Assembly: GCA_006226375.1 (NCBI GenBank)
Contig: SBHC01000038.1
Coordinates: 109,251-173,250 of the forward strand
Direction: 5' to 3'
Source: Deltaproteobacteria bacterium
GTDB taxonomy: Bacteria > Myxococcota_C > UBA6777
DNA length: 64,000 nt
Shown piece by piece: positions 53,646-63,155 of this stretch; position 1 is the first letter of the stretch; each line of letters begins with the position of its first letter. A program made the translations under genes and the position numbers. Below the pieces are notes generated by a model. That model ran no database searches and had not been told where the DNA came from. It saw only the letters and a program-made list of their open reading frames with translations.

Positions 53646-55112
53646 TTACTCGCACTCGACCGCGGGGGGCATTTTGTAGATCTGGGAGAGTTCGTGGGGG
53701 GAGGTGCCTCGGGGAGAGCGGAAGTAGGCAAAGGGAGTGTAGGGCAGAAGGTTGGAGACGCGTGATGTGTAGATGTCGGCGCTTTTGGAGATCTGGTCCA
53801 TCAGGTGGCTCGTGTCGTTGCCCGACCACATCAGATAACCCCAATGCTCGTTGAAGAGGTTTCCATCTTGGACAACAAGCTTTCCAATCTCAGAGTCCAG
53901 GTCTTTGAGGGTCTCGCTAAGTTGGTCAACCTCATCTTTGAGCGGCTGTGAGAAGTCGGGAAGGCCATCCAGATCGTGGCCTTTTTCCTCCCGGAGCAAC
54001 GCTAGCTTGGCTTGTGACTGTCGGTACTCCAGAGTTTCCTTGCGGTGCATCAAAGCGGCGATGCCGTCTTGCAGCTCCCGCGCCTTCTTGAGCGCCAGAA
54101 TCTCTTCCTCCAACTCGCGGATCACCAGCGCTGTTCGCCAACGTTGCACGCTCTTGGACACCCGGACGTCGCTGAACACATGGTCGCCTACATACAGCAA
54201 GCGGTCCCCGTTGAGTTGGAGGTACTCTTCGATCAGGCCAGCGTGACCGCCCAGATACAGGCCTGGCTCTGTCGGGCCACCCTGACAAGGTCGAAGCTCA
54301 CCTTCTTCGTTGATGATCCGAAACAGAGGCGCTCTCTCGGAGAAAAACGCGGGCTTGCGAGCCGAGACAATCACGATCTCAAACAGGTCACGCCAAGTCA
54401 AACCGTCGGGAAGGTAGGGGTTGAAGGCGTAGTTCATCATCGCCTTGGTGTAGTTCCAGCCGGAGTTGGTGATCAACAGCAGGCGTTTGCCAGCTTCCTT
54501 TTGATCGAGCAGGGCGCGTGGAATGTTGGGGTCGAGGTCCACAAAGCGACCGGGGTCTGCGATGATTTCTCGCTTTAACTCCCCTTCCATGTGGGCTTGG
54601 TCCAAGGTCAGACGGACCACATTGGAGAGGTCCGCGTAGTTCATCACACCTGGGAGCTTGTGCTCGTCGAGCAATTCCACAAGCTGCATGTACATGCAGG
54701 CTTCGGAGATGGAGAACAGTGTGTTGAGGAACTGGTAACGTGATTCGCCCAGATCGACGAGGGTGCGTCGGTAGGTCCTGCGAAGTTGGTCAAACCCATA
54801 GAAGGTTCTGCCGTGTGCGGCTTGTTTGACATAGCCAAAGCGGTTCACCTTGATCAGGTTGCCGAGGTCGCGGTCGATGACGAGTCCACGTGTGACCATC
54901 TCGGGCTCAAAGACGACGTTTTCGACGGGCCAGCCTTTCTCCAACAAGCCTTGTTTCAGGTGTTCAAAAGCGCTCCCTTCCCACTCATCAACATGATAGT
55001 GAATCAGGGTATAGTCCATGTCATAACCGATGGCCCGAATCGAACGAAGGTTCAGGGTTCGGTTGCAAAATACCCCGCGTTCTGGGGGAAGATCATTGGG
55101 GATCCAGGTCAT
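53646..55112 (-). CDS. HAD-superfamily 5'-nucleotidase (cN-II/HAD-IG type)
   Basis: The product has 488 residues with AAGGA before the ATG. The HAD motif I is GYDMDYTLIHY with Asp31 and Asp33. LLLITNSGWNY is motif II (Thr/Ser), and YVGDHVFSDV is motif IV with its acidic pair. The large cap and length match the cytosolic purine 5'-nucleotidase-like family found in deltaproteobacteria and eukaryotes, which dephosphorylates IMP/GMP-type mononucleotides in the latter. An additional charged helical segment (about 350-420, LEEEILALKKARELQDG) is likely coiled coil. The substrate in this organism is not known. Confidence 0.9.
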   Translation of the reverse strand: MTWIPNDLPPERGVFCNRTLNLRSIRAIGYDMDYTLIHYHVDEWEGSAFEHLKQGLLEKGWPVENVVFEPEMVTRGLVIDRDLGNLIKVNRFGYVKQAAHGRTFYGFDQLRRTYRRTLVDLGESRYQFLNTLFSISEACMYMQLVELLDEHKLPGVMNYADLSNVVRLTLDQAHMEGELKREIIADPGRFVDLDPNIPRALLDQKEAGKRLLLITNSGWNYTKAMMNYAFNPYLPDGLTWRDLFEIVIVSARKPAFFSERAPLFRIINEEGELRPCQGGPTEPGLYLGGHAGLIEEYLQLNGDRLLYVGDHVFSDVRVSKSVQRWRTALVIRELEEEILALKKARELQDGIAALMHRKETLEYRQSQAKLALLREEKGHDLDGLPDFSQPLKDEVDQLSETLKDLDSEIGKLVVQDGNLFNEHWGYLMWSGNDTSHLMDQISKSADIYTSRVSNLLPYTPFAYFRSPRGTSPHELSQIYKMPPAVECE

Positions 55113-55291
55113 ACAGAAGTTCCTTTGGCTGAATGAGGGGAACAGGTTTGTGCTGCGGGTTGTATCATACCTTCCGAAAGGGGTATAGTCGGCACCTTTC
55201 GGCTGGAACGCAAACGAACCTGATACGATTCCACTCGTCAGGAGTGAAGTTCCCCAGTTGTTTCTTGTGGGGATAAATAACGAAGGAGAAA

Positions 55292-55783
55292 ATGATGACT
55301 CTGTACGAAACGCTATCCGCAGACGTAAAAGAAGCCATGAAAGCGCGTGACAGCAAACGTCGTGACGCGCTGCGGTTGGTCTTCTCGGACCTCAAGACGA
55401 TGTTGATCGACATCAAGGTCGAGGACCTCGAAGAAGGCGCGGACGCCAACGTTGCGAAGGCTCAAACTCTGGGTGACGAAGGGGAGATCAAGTTTCTTTC
55501 CACCCAAGCCAAGCGTCGTCGGGATAGCATCCAATCGTACGAAGAAGCCGGTCGTGACGAACTCGCCGAACAAGAAAAGTATGAGCTTGCGTTGATCGAG
55601 TCCTACCTGCCCAAGCAACTCACCGAAGACGAAGCGCGTGACGTGGTCCGCGAAGTTATCGCTGAAGTGGGTGCAACGTCCAAGAAGCAGTTTGGTCAAG
55701 TCATGGGCAAAGCCATGGCCAAGCTGAAAGGTCGCTTCCCCGGTGGCCAGGTTAAGGGCATTGTCCAAGGTCTCCTCGACTGA
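55292..55783 (+). CDS. GatB/YqeY domain protein
   Basis: The product has 163 residues with AAGGAG before an ATG-ATG start. It matches YqeY: ARDSKRRDALRLVFSDLK at the N-terminus, AKRRRDSIQSYEEAGRDELAEQEKYEL in the centre and YLPKQLTEDEARDVV, then TSKKQFGQVMGKAMAKLKGR at the end. These proteins share the tRNA-binding tail of GatB and are often beside dnaG/rpoD. Their activity is not settled. The 5' half carries an insertion (IKVEDLEEGADANVAKAQTLGD) that may be variable. Alone here, divergent from the nucleotidase gene. Confidence 0.92.
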   Translation: MMTLYETLSADVKEAMKARDSKRRDALRLVFSDLKTMLIDIKVEDLEEGADANVAKAQTLGDEGEIKFLSTQAKRRRDSIQSYEEAGRDELAEQEKYELALIESYLPKQLTEDEARDVVREVIAEVGATSKKQFGQVMGKAMAKLKGRFPGGQVKGIVQGLLD

Positions 55784-55871
55784 TTCTTTCCTGACCCCTT
55801 CTGTGCCTCCCTCTGTTTACCTTCTCTCTAACTTCCTTATCCCTCTTCGTCTTTTACCGCTAGCTATCAAA

Positions 55872-55898
55872 CAGCCTGTTTGTATACGAACAGGCTGA
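55872..55898. terminator. Hairpin between convergent YqeY and DUF4291 genes
   Basis: CAGCCTGTTTG and CGAACAGGCTG flank a short loop (11-bp stem with one wobble). It sits between the ends of two convergent genes. On the minus strand it is followed by a short T-rich TTTGATAG, on the plus strand by none, so it probably acts as a modest terminator, mainly for the minus-strand gene. Confidence 0.5.
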
Positions 55899-55907
55899 GG
55901 AGCACTC

Positions 55908-56495
55908 TTACGGTGTTGTGACGATAGCAAGCGCGCGTTGAAGCTCAGGGCTGACCTCATACACTTGCAAGGTTGGACCATCTGGCAGGGTTGAGCTGCG
56001 GGCTTTGACAGCGTCATGGATGGCATGGGCGAGGGGAGTGACATCTTCCAGAGAGACAATCCACTCGTCCACGTACTGATGGACCAAGGAGCCACGAATC
56101 CCGATCTGGATGGCGCGTTGTTCTAGCTTGTGGTCCCGCAAGTCTCGGTCAGGATCCCACTGGTACCGAGCTTTGCTATGTTTGAGAGCGAGCCGCCACT
56201 CGTCTTGGGTGTTCCACAACTCTCTGTCGTAGGATGTGGGGATCGCATCTTCCAAGATGGTGAGGAAGCCTTCGTGGGTGATCTTAATCTTAAGGATGGC
56301 TTCTTGCCGGTGGGATGTCGCATATTGCGAGCGATGAAGCATCCAGCCGAACGAGGGTTTGATCCAGGTCATACGGTCTCGGTTAAAACCTGTATGGAAC
56401 GTCCCATGCGCGAGGGCTGCATCCACAATGGAACGCTTAAACGCTTGGTAGACATAAATTCCTTCAGAGTCATATTCCGCTAGTATCTGACGCAT
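55908..56495 (-). CDS. DUF4291 family protein
   Basis: The product has 195 residues, the usual length. Diagnostic segments are present: ILAEYDSEGIYVYQAF at the start, NRDRMTWIKPSFGWML and YQWDPDRDLRDHKL, then AIQIGIRGSLVHQYVDEWIVSLEDVTPL. The family is widespread in bacteria and fungi and has no established activity. No signal peptide or membrane helix is seen. It converges on yqeY. Confidence 0.9.
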   Translation of the reverse strand: MRQILAEYDSEGIYVYQAFKRSIVDAALAHGTFHTGFNRDRMTWIKPSFGWMLHRSQYATSHRQEAILKIKITHEGFLTILEDAIPTSYDRELWNTQDEWRLALKHSKARYQWDPDRDLRDHKLEQRAIQIGIRGSLVHQYVDEWIVSLEDVTPLAHAIHDAVKARSSTLPDGPTLQVYEVSPELQRALAIVTTP

Positions 56496-56699
56496 CGTGA
56501 AGTATCCATTTAATCATTAGAAAAAAGGAAGGGATAGAAGCCCTGACCTGGACAGTGGAGTGAACAAGAACTATATACGAACCACCCTATGTGTTGTTTG
56601 TTTTTCGTTCTTTTTCCCTCCCCGTGTTGTGGGGCAGGTGTGAGGAAGAACGTCTTGCAGAAATAGTTGTTGAAACCCCATGGAAGAGGTATGTGTCGT

Positions 56700-57818
56700 A
56701 TGAGTGATCCCAATGCACCCCAGCATTCCCAACAGCCCAATCCACATGATCCTTACGCCCAGGCGCCCCAGGTTCAATACAATCAGGCACCCCAGGTCCA
56801 GTACGAACAAGCGCCCCAAGTGCAGCAAGATGATGGCTCTATCATCGCGCTGATCTTGTACCTGTGTGCGTTTGCTTTGGTGGGGGTTGGCTTGCTGTCG
56901 GGCCTGAGCGCTCTGACCGGTTGGAAGTTTGCGCTCAAAGGAACAGCCATTCCCAGTGGTTGGGGCTTCACCCTTGCCTTCGTTGTCATCGCCCTGATCT
57001 TTGGTGGTATTGGTTGGGTCATTGACCACCCTGTGTTCCGGCGCAACCAGTGGCTGTGGCTTCCGTTGTTGGGCGGTCTTGGCTTTGGTGGCTACGGTAT
57101 TGTGTTTGCCATCAACGTCTGGGATGCAGGCGGATGGATGATGTACGCCGCCAAGAATGGCAAAGTGGAGACAGTCAAGACATACCTCAAAGACAAGTCC
57201 GTGACGAAAGAGCAGAAAGAGCAGATGCTGCGCAAAGCCGTTGGCGGCTCCCAGGCCGGCGTGGTTCGCGCTCTACTTGCGGATGGTGTGGATCCCAACA
57301 CTCCAGCCAAAGAGTACGACCCCAAGAAGCCCCAAAAGTATCTAATGTTCCATTGGGCTTGCTCCAAAGGAAACCTGGAGCTGGTGAAGGCATTTGTAGA
57401 GAAGGGCGTGAAGATCAACGCCCAAACCACGGACGGTTGGACCCCTCTTCACATGACCATGTTTTACTACGGCTTGTCGGAGTCCCGACGCAAAGTGGCT
57501 GAGTATTTGATTGGCAAGGGCGCCAAGTTGAATATGAAGCATGTGTCGAAGTATCGGCGACGTCAAATCGAGCGCAACTTCCCTCGGCTCTCCAGCAAAA
57601 TCTTGCAAGACGATACACCGGCCAAGTCTCGTGATATGATTCCAGTTCGTAGTCGTGTACCTCGGGATGAAGGGATGGATCGGAAAGGTGACAACCTGGA
57701 CGCTCCCCAAGGTGATGATCTCGATGAAGATGAAGGTCGGAAGCCACGCCGCAAGAAGCCCGCACGTCGTCGAAAGCGAAACGACGATGACGAAGAGGGC
57801 GGCGACTGGCTGCGATAA
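56700..57818 (+). CDS. Membrane protein with ankyrin repeats and PQVQ N-terminal repeats
   Basis: The product has about 372 residues from ATG 56700 (GAGG about ten bases upstream); an ATG at 56691 is possible. The first about 45 residues repeat [YQ]xQAPQVQ three times. Three hydrophobic helices follow (about 51-68 ALILYLCAFALVGVGLLSG, 86-104 FTLAFVVIALIFGGIGWV and about 118-136 WLPLLGGLGFGGYGIVF). After about 150 come ankyrin-type helices (AAKNGKVETVKTYLKDK, CSKGNLELVKAFVEKGVKINAQ, GWTPLHMTM). The tail is very charged (RKPRRKKPARRRKRNDDDEE). It looks like an inner-membrane anchored protein-interaction module; partners are unknown. Confidence 0.75.
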   Translation: MSDPNAPQHSQQPNPHDPYAQAPQVQYNQAPQVQYEQAPQVQQDDGSIIALILYLCAFALVGVGLLSGLSALTGWKFALKGTAIPSGWGFTLAFVVIALIFGGIGWVIDHPVFRRNQWLWLPLLGGLGFGGYGIVFAINVWDAGGWMMYAAKNGKVETVKTYLKDKSVTKEQKEQMLRKAVGGSQAGVVRALLADGVDPNTPAKEYDPKKPQKYLMFHWACSKGNLELVKAFVEKGVKINAQTTDGWTPLHMTMFYYGLSESRRKVAEYLIGKGAKLNMKHVSKYRRRQIERNFPRLSSKILQDDTPAKSRDMIPVRSRVPRDEGMDRKGDNLDAPQGDDLDEDEGRKPRRKKPARRRKRNDDDEEGGDWLR

Positions 57819-57965
57819 GAGAGTCAAATCCACAGCGTGCCTCCTTGGAGCAGGCCGCAGCGGTTGGTTTGGGGCGCTCCTTTCAGCGCTGTCCATGCGG
57901 GGTATGTTTTTCGCTTCGGCTCCCTCCGTTCTTTGTGTCTTAACTTCCCAACATTGGATGAATTG

Positions 57966-60900
57966 ATGCTACGACGCTGCAACCTATGGCTGTTTGTTTT
58001 TGTTTGTGCATGGATTGGTTTGTCGTCAGCGTCATGGGGGCAATCGTCTCGTCCTGCGGCTCGCAAACTCCAACAGCCAGTTCGCCCGATGCCGAAGCTC
58101 CCAGCCAAGGTGACGAAGTACATCAAAGACCTGAGGGGGTACAACCGCCTGGCTTCTTATGCGGTTAAGGCTCTTCGCAAGATGGGAACTCCTGCGGTCT
58201 CAGGGCTGCTGTGGGCGCTTCAGAGTGGCTCACGAGGTCAAAAGGAAGCGGCTTTGGATGCCTTTTGTCGTTGGCCCAAACCACAACAAAGTCATCTGGC
58301 GTTGCTTAAGCCTGCGCTGCTTTCTTTGCTCCAGGCTCCCTACAACAAATCCAGGCACTCCTGGCAGCAGGCGCTATGGCGGGTTGCAGACGAAAGTCGT
58401 TTTTGTGAAGTGCCTTTCCAGAAGGCTGCGTTGAAGCAGCTTCAACAAATCAATACGTTGAGCTTCAGTGTACAAAAACAAATTCTTGATTATTTTGGAC
58501 ATTGTGGGAAGAAGGCGAAGCCAAGTGTCCCCAAGCTGATGGCTTTTCTGAAGAACAAGACGTCTTATCTGCGCTGGTTTGTTTTGGATGCTGTGAGGTT
58601 TCTTGGTGTGGATTCTCCCAAAGATATCCAAACCATTGTGGCCTTAGCCGGTCCCATGCAATTCTCCTACACGCGGGTGTATGCGGCGCTGTGGGGGTTG
58701 GGGCCAAACGCGAAGAGCGCTGTTCCTTGGTTGTTGAAGCGGCTGCGCAAAGAGTCGTCGTGGAAGATGCGGTCCCAGGTCATCGATACATTGGGTAACA
58801 TTGGTGCCTATCCCAAGCGCGTGGTTCCTGTGTTGGTGGAGATGCTTAACGATATCTCAGGTCCCAAACCTCAAGGTGTGTTCAGGGCTTTGAGTGGACG
58901 TGGTGGATACGGCGCGTTTGGCTTTGGAGGTGGGGGAGGGGGAGGAGGTTTTTATCGATACAGACCGTTGAGAGAGTGCGTTTCCACAAGGCGTCCTTTG
59001 CGACGTCACTCCTTTTCCGAGAGGCGAATTCAAGTTGCTGCCGCTGATGCTTTGGCCCAATACAAAACCAAGGCTCGCTCGGCGGGTCCTTATTTGATGA
59101 AGCTGTTGGGAGATTCGTCATCCAATGTGCAGAGGGCTGCTCGCAAGGCGCTGGTTGCCATTGGTCCTTCGGTCTTGCCGCTCTTGAAGAAAGGGTTGGG
59201 CTCCGATGACCCCGCCATTCGCTCCCATTGTGTGTGGATGTTGCGCCACATGAAACTTCCTGAGCGTGTGGTTCGCTCTTTGGTTCTGGTCATGGTGAAA
59301 AAATGTGCCACGCTGAACCGCGAGCTTGTGCTGCTTTTGGGAAAACAAGGCGTTCAAACTCTTCCCACCCTTTTGCGTTGCTACAAGAGCGTTAACAATC
59401 AGTTAAGGGTGGCTATTCAGTCTTCGATCTCACAGATGGGTGAACCTGGGATCAAGGCTTTGGGTAAAGTTCTTCGAGCTACCCGTGATGATGAAGAACA
59501 ATCTTTGTTGCTGAAGCTTGTCTGGCATCTGGGAACAAAAGGGGCACCGGCGGCTGACTCTGTGTCGCTGTTGATGTACCACAACGAACCCTCGTTGCGA
59601 CGACAGGCTGTCAAAACCTTGCTTCGCCTGGGGAAGAAGGCTGTCCCTCTCTTGCAGAAGGCGTATCCCCTCTTGCTGGTGGATGTTCGCGAGGCGGCCA
59701 TGGACCCGATTGCATCGGACTTGGAGGTTTTTCACTCCTTGTTGCCTTTGTTTCTTTTGGATGAGTCCAGGTCTTTTCGGACTGAGGCTGCGCGCTTGTT
59801 GTTGCAGTCGTCGTACTTGGAGCGTGACGCAAAGTACATCCTTCCACTTCTTCGCAAGATGCTCCAACACCCGAAGCTCGATGTTCAGATCAGCGGGTTG
59901 AAGATTGCTGCGAAGCTTGAGAAGAAAGCGGCTCCGCTCGTCCATCGTGTGATCCGTTTGGCGAAATCCTCCGACGAAGACGTCTCTGAGAAAGCCTTAA
60001 GTGTCTTGGAGAAGTTGGGGCCCAAAGCTGCACCTGCGCTCCCCTTGGTCCTTCAAATTCTTAAGAAGGGGATCAAGCGTTGGAAGAAGCCAGCCACACG
60101 ACCGGTTCCCAAAAAGCCTGTTGTTCGTAAAACAAAGCCAACCTCCCAAAAGTTGGACGCAACGAAACCGCAAGGTCGTGGCATCTTCAAGGCGAAGCCA
60201 ACACCTGCCAACAAGAAGACAAAGAGCCGTCCAACGCACAAGAAGAAGCCCGCTTCCTTGCCTGCGCGAACGAAAGCCGTTTTGCAAAAACAGGCCAAGC
60301 GAAGGGCACGCATCGCTAAGAAGATTAGGAAGATGATGCGAAACAAGGGGCTCTTGAAGAAGCTCGCGATGAAAAGCAAAGGGACCGTCTACAATGTGTT
60401 GACTACACGAAAAAAGCCCACAGGCTTCTTGACCGCAAGAGGTCGTTCAAGAAGGTTGGGCCGTCGGAGGCGGAGACGGCGGAAAGCGAAGCAATATGGT
60501 CTATCAAAGCTTCTTGGCAGGGGGATGATGACGGGTTCTTTTGGAAGCTCTCGCTCTTACTCGAATGTTCTGTCAGAGCGCATGGAATTTGCCTTGACGA
60601 TCCTTGTGAATCTTGGGGAAAAGGCCGCACCGGCTGTTCCCCTCTTGGTTCAAATTCTGGAGAAGAAAGCCCACACCCACTCCAAGATCTTCCGCATTCT
60701 TAAGCAGGTTGGAGCGAAAGGAGAGCCAGCCGTCCCCCATCTTATTAAGGTGCTTAAAGGGAAGTTTACGATCCAAAGGTTGGTGGGACTGTTTGGTGTG
60801 TCAGCGAGAGATCACTATGACGGAGGTGGTGACCCAGCTTCCGCTGCCAAGGTTCTTGTTAAGATTGGAGCCTCTGCAAAGGCGGCGATTCCGGCGCTCA

Positions 60901-61502
60901 TCAAGGCAACAAAAGCGAAAAAGGCTGCTGTTCGATGGGAGGCTGTTAAGGCCCTTGCTGCGATGGGAGCGGTCGCGAAATCGGCTGTTCCAGCCCTAAG
61001 CAAAGCCCTCACCACCAAAACGGGAAAACCTTACAAGAATTACTCTATCTTTGGTCGGTTGTCAGGTCGAGGTTCTGGGATAGGAGGTTTCATCGGCAGC
61101 AGTCGCGGCTCTGCCTTTGGTATGGGAGTGAAGGGGTTTGGTGGTTTTGGTTACGGAGGAACGGGACGGCGTTACCGCAAAAAAGTCTGGCGTATCCGTC
61201 GCCGACGGCGTCGCCGTTTGCGTCGACTGAGGCGATTGCGTCGTCAGCGATGGCGGAAAAAGGCCAGGCTAAGTATCAGAGATGAGAACTACAAAATTCA
61301 ACGAGCCGCAGCAGACGCCTTAAAGGGCTTGGGTCGGCATGCTGTCTCTGCTCTCCCGGCGCTAAAAACCATGCGCAAGGACCAAGACTTGGTCCTTGCC
61401 AAGAAAGTGAAACAAGCGATCGCAGTGATTGAGAAAGACAGCAAGAATGCTCCGAAAGGCAAGCCAAAGCTTCCTTCCCAAAGCAAGCCGAGTAGGAAGT
61501 AG
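57966..61502 (+). CDS. Exported, strongly basic HEAT-repeat protein
   Basis: The product has about 1178 residues. The start is ATG 57966, which begins a signal peptide (LWLFVFVCAWIGLSSASWG); an earlier frame from 57837 is not used. The sequence is then a series of HEAT repeats (pattern A-V-x-A-L-x-x-[LM]-G and P-x-L-x-x-L), for example KAAIPALIKATKAKKAAVR and AVPALSKALTTKTG. They are interrupted by Gly/Arg/Lys-rich insertions near residue 320-340 (FGFGGGGGGGGF), 740-850 and 1040-1110 (RRRRRRLRRLRR). HEAT arrays bind proteins or lipids; the basic insertions suggest an acidic partner such as the outer-membrane or wall surface. No enzymatic motif is visible. Confidence 0.75.
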   Translation: MLRRCNLWLFVFVCAWIGLSSASWGQSSRPAARKLQQPVRPMPKLPAKVTKYIKDLRGYNRLASYAVKALRKMGTPAVSGLLWALQSGSRGQKEAALDAFCRWPKPQQSHLALLKPALLSLLQAPYNKSRHSWQQALWRVADESRFCEVPFQKAALKQLQQINTLSFSVQKQILDYFGHCGKKAKPSVPKLMAFLKNKTSYLRWFVLDAVRFLGVDSPKDIQTIVALAGPMQFSYTRVYAALWGLGPNAKSAVPWLLKRLRKESSWKMRSQVIDTLGNIGAYPKRVVPVLVEMLNDISGPKPQGVFRALSGRGGYGAFGFGGGGGGGGFYRYRPLRECVSTRRPLRRHSFSERRIQVAAADALAQYKTKARSAGPYLMKLLGDSSSNVQRAARKALVAIGPSVLPLLKKGLGSDDPAIRSHCVWMLRHMKLPERVVRSLVLVMVKKCATLNRELVLLLGKQGVQTLPTLLRCYKSVNNQLRVAIQSSISQMGEPGIKALGKVLRATRDDEEQSLLLKLVWHLGTKGAPAADSVSLLMYHNEPSLRRQAVKTLLRLGKKAVPLLQKAYPLLLVDVREAAMDPIASDLEVFHSLLPLFLLDESRSFRTEAARLLLQSSYLERDAKYILPLLRKMLQHPKLDVQISGLKIAAKLEKKAAPLVHRVIRLAKSSDEDVSEKALSVLEKLGPKAAPALPLVLQILKKGIKRWKKPATRPVPKKPVVRKTKPTSQKLDATKPQGRGIFKAKPTPANKKTKSRPTHKKKPASLPARTKAVLQKQAKRRARIAKKIRKMMRNKGLLKKLAMKSKGTVYNVLTTRKKPTGFLTARGRSRRLGRRRRRRRKAKQYGLSKLLGRGMMTGSFGSSRSYSNVLSERMEFALTILVNLGEKAAPAVPLLVQILEKKAHTHSKIFRILKQVGAKGEPAVPHLIKVLKGKFTIQRLVGLFGVSARDHYDGGGDPASAAKVLVKIGASAKAAIPALIKATKAKKAAVRWEAVKALAAMGAVAKSAVPALSKALTTKTGKPYKNYSIFGRLSGRGSGIGGFIGSSRGSAFGMGVKGFGGFGYGGTGRRYRKKVWRIRRRRRRRLRRLRRLRRQRWRKKARLSIRDENYKIQRAAADALKGLGRHAVSALPALKTMRKDQDLVLAKKVKQAIAVIEKDSKNAPKGKPKLPSQSKPSRK

Positions 61503-61568
61503 GAGCTTGCAGTAGAAGCTTGTTCCACGAACGCTTGCACCACGAAGGTCTTGGATGGATGTGGAGTC

Positions 61569-62882
61569 TTAGCGACGGCGGCGGCGTTGTTCTTTTTCCT
61601 TGAGGTCTTTGGCGCGCTTGAGGAATTGGCCCTGCTTCTTGTTGAGCTGCTGGGCGCGCTTGGCGAGGGCTTGCTGGTAACGCTTGAGAGCTTTGATTTG
61701 CTGCGCCAGCGTACCTTTGGGGTTGAGTGGGTCACCGGTTTGGGGTGCGTTCACTCGCGGTTGCAAGGTGTTGTTGGGCCGAACGTTGGTGTTGCTTGGC
61801 TTGGGGGTGCTGGAGTCATCACCGTTCTTGCTTGTGCCAGGATTTGCTGGGCTTGGGCTGCCTCCTGTGTTGCCACCTGAGTTGCTGAAGCCTTGTTTGG
61901 GGTCACCGCTTTCGGCTCCCTGACCACCTGCACCTGCCTGGGGTGGAGATGCCGTGTTGTCCTGGCGGCTGGGGGTCTTGTTGGCCGAGTCGGTTGTGGT
62001 TCCTTTGTTGACGGTCGGAGCGTTGGCCTGACCCGAAGCACCAAACAACCGATTGGCGTTGGCTGCTGCGCGACTGCGGATCCTCTCAGACGTCCGGGCA
62101 CCTGTTGTGACGCGAGGGTTGCGTTCACCCTCATTGAACAGGTTGTCATCCGAAGTCATTTCGTCGACACGTTTGGCCAACTTCTGATCTTTGCGCTCTC
62201 GCTGGTGCTTCTTGTGAAGTCGCTTGATCCGGTTTTGGATGCTGAGCAGACGACGCTTGATGCGGTCTTGTTGATCCTTGAGGATGTCCGCTTTTTGTCG
62301 CAACTCGTTGGGACCATCCAGGGGGTCCATGTTGACACGAAGTCGCGGAATCGGTCGAGCAGCGATCTTGGGAGCGGAAGCTTGAAGCTGAACGAGTCGC
62401 TTGCGGTAGGTTCTCCAGGTTTGCGAGAGTTTCTTGCGCGCAGCCGCGTTGGAACTGGCCTTCATCTGTTTGGCCAGCTTGTCCATACGTTTTCGATACA
62501 GCTTACGCAACTTGAGGTGAAGAGCTTGCAACTTGCGTGTTTGGGCGTTGTACAGCCGATTCAAACGAGTGGCTTTGCGCACCAGGCGTTGGGCTGCGGC
62601 TCGTTCTTGGGGAAGCCGAAGGCGAGCGGGCAATCCGAGGAATCCCGGTCGCTGTGCTTGTTTCTTGATGAACGTAAGACGACGTGCGGCAGCTCGTACT
62701 GCCTTGACATGAGCTTGACGACGTTTCAGCAGTCCGCGGATGTACGTGGTTTTTTGCTGGACCTGACGCTCCAAGCGGCGCAAATCAGGAGAGACGGCCC
62801 AGCCCGTCGCGGGCAAGCACAGCAGGAGGGTCAGTCCTAAGGACAACCATCCAAGTCTCATGATTTTGTGCCAGTGTAACAT
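61569..62882 (-). CDS. Exported coiled-coil protein with low-complexity centre
   Basis: The product has about 437 residues from ATG 62882, preceded by AAGGAG; a start at 62861 is possible. A signal peptide (GWLSLGLTLLLCLPATGWA) is followed by about 200 residues of Arg/Lys/Gln/Leu-rich coiled coil (QQKTTYIRGLLKRRQAHVKA), then an Asn/Ser/Gly/Pro/Thr-rich stretch and another short coil (ALKRYQQALAKRAQQL) ending in a row of Arg. No family recognised. A periplasmic or envelope structural role is plausible. It is convergent with the HEAT-repeat gene, with 66 bp between. Confidence 0.65.
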   Translation of the reverse strand: MLHWHKIMRLGWLSLGLTLLLCLPATGWAVSPDLRRLERQVQQKTTYIRGLLKRRQAHVKAVRAAARRLTFIKKQAQRPGFLGLPARLRLPQERAAAQRLVRKATRLNRLYNAQTRKLQALHLKLRKLYRKRMDKLAKQMKASSNAAARKKLSQTWRTYRKRLVQLQASAPKIAARPIPRLRVNMDPLDGPNELRQKADILKDQQDRIKRRLLSIQNRIKRLHKKHQRERKDQKLAKRVDEMTSDDNLFNEGERNPRVTTGARTSERIRSRAAANANRLFGASGQANAPTVNKGTTTDSANKTPSRQDNTASPPQAGAGGQGAESGDPKQGFSNSGGNTGGSPSPANPGTSKNGDDSSTPKPSNTNVRPNNTLQPRVNAPQTGDPLNPKGTLAQQIKALKRYQQALAKRAQQLNKKQGQFLKRAKDLKEKEQRRRRR

Positions 62883-63155
62883 CGCTCTCTTCTCCTTAGC
62901 CATACAAACACTGATGGCTCGGATTTGTTCTCTGTGCAGATCGCGTGCCATGTTTGCAGTGTAGTTGCCTCTAGCGGGTTTTTCAAGGTAGCAGAACAAG
63001 TTGCAGGATTTTCTTGGATGAAGACCGTTCACACCTTCCCTTGGATCTGACACAATTTTTGTGGGATCTGTGGAGAGGCTCTCAGATTTCTGAGCATCCA
63101 GGGGGTGGTTTTTCGATCGAGTTTTGAAGGGTTAGGTGGTATGGAGCGGTGAGGT

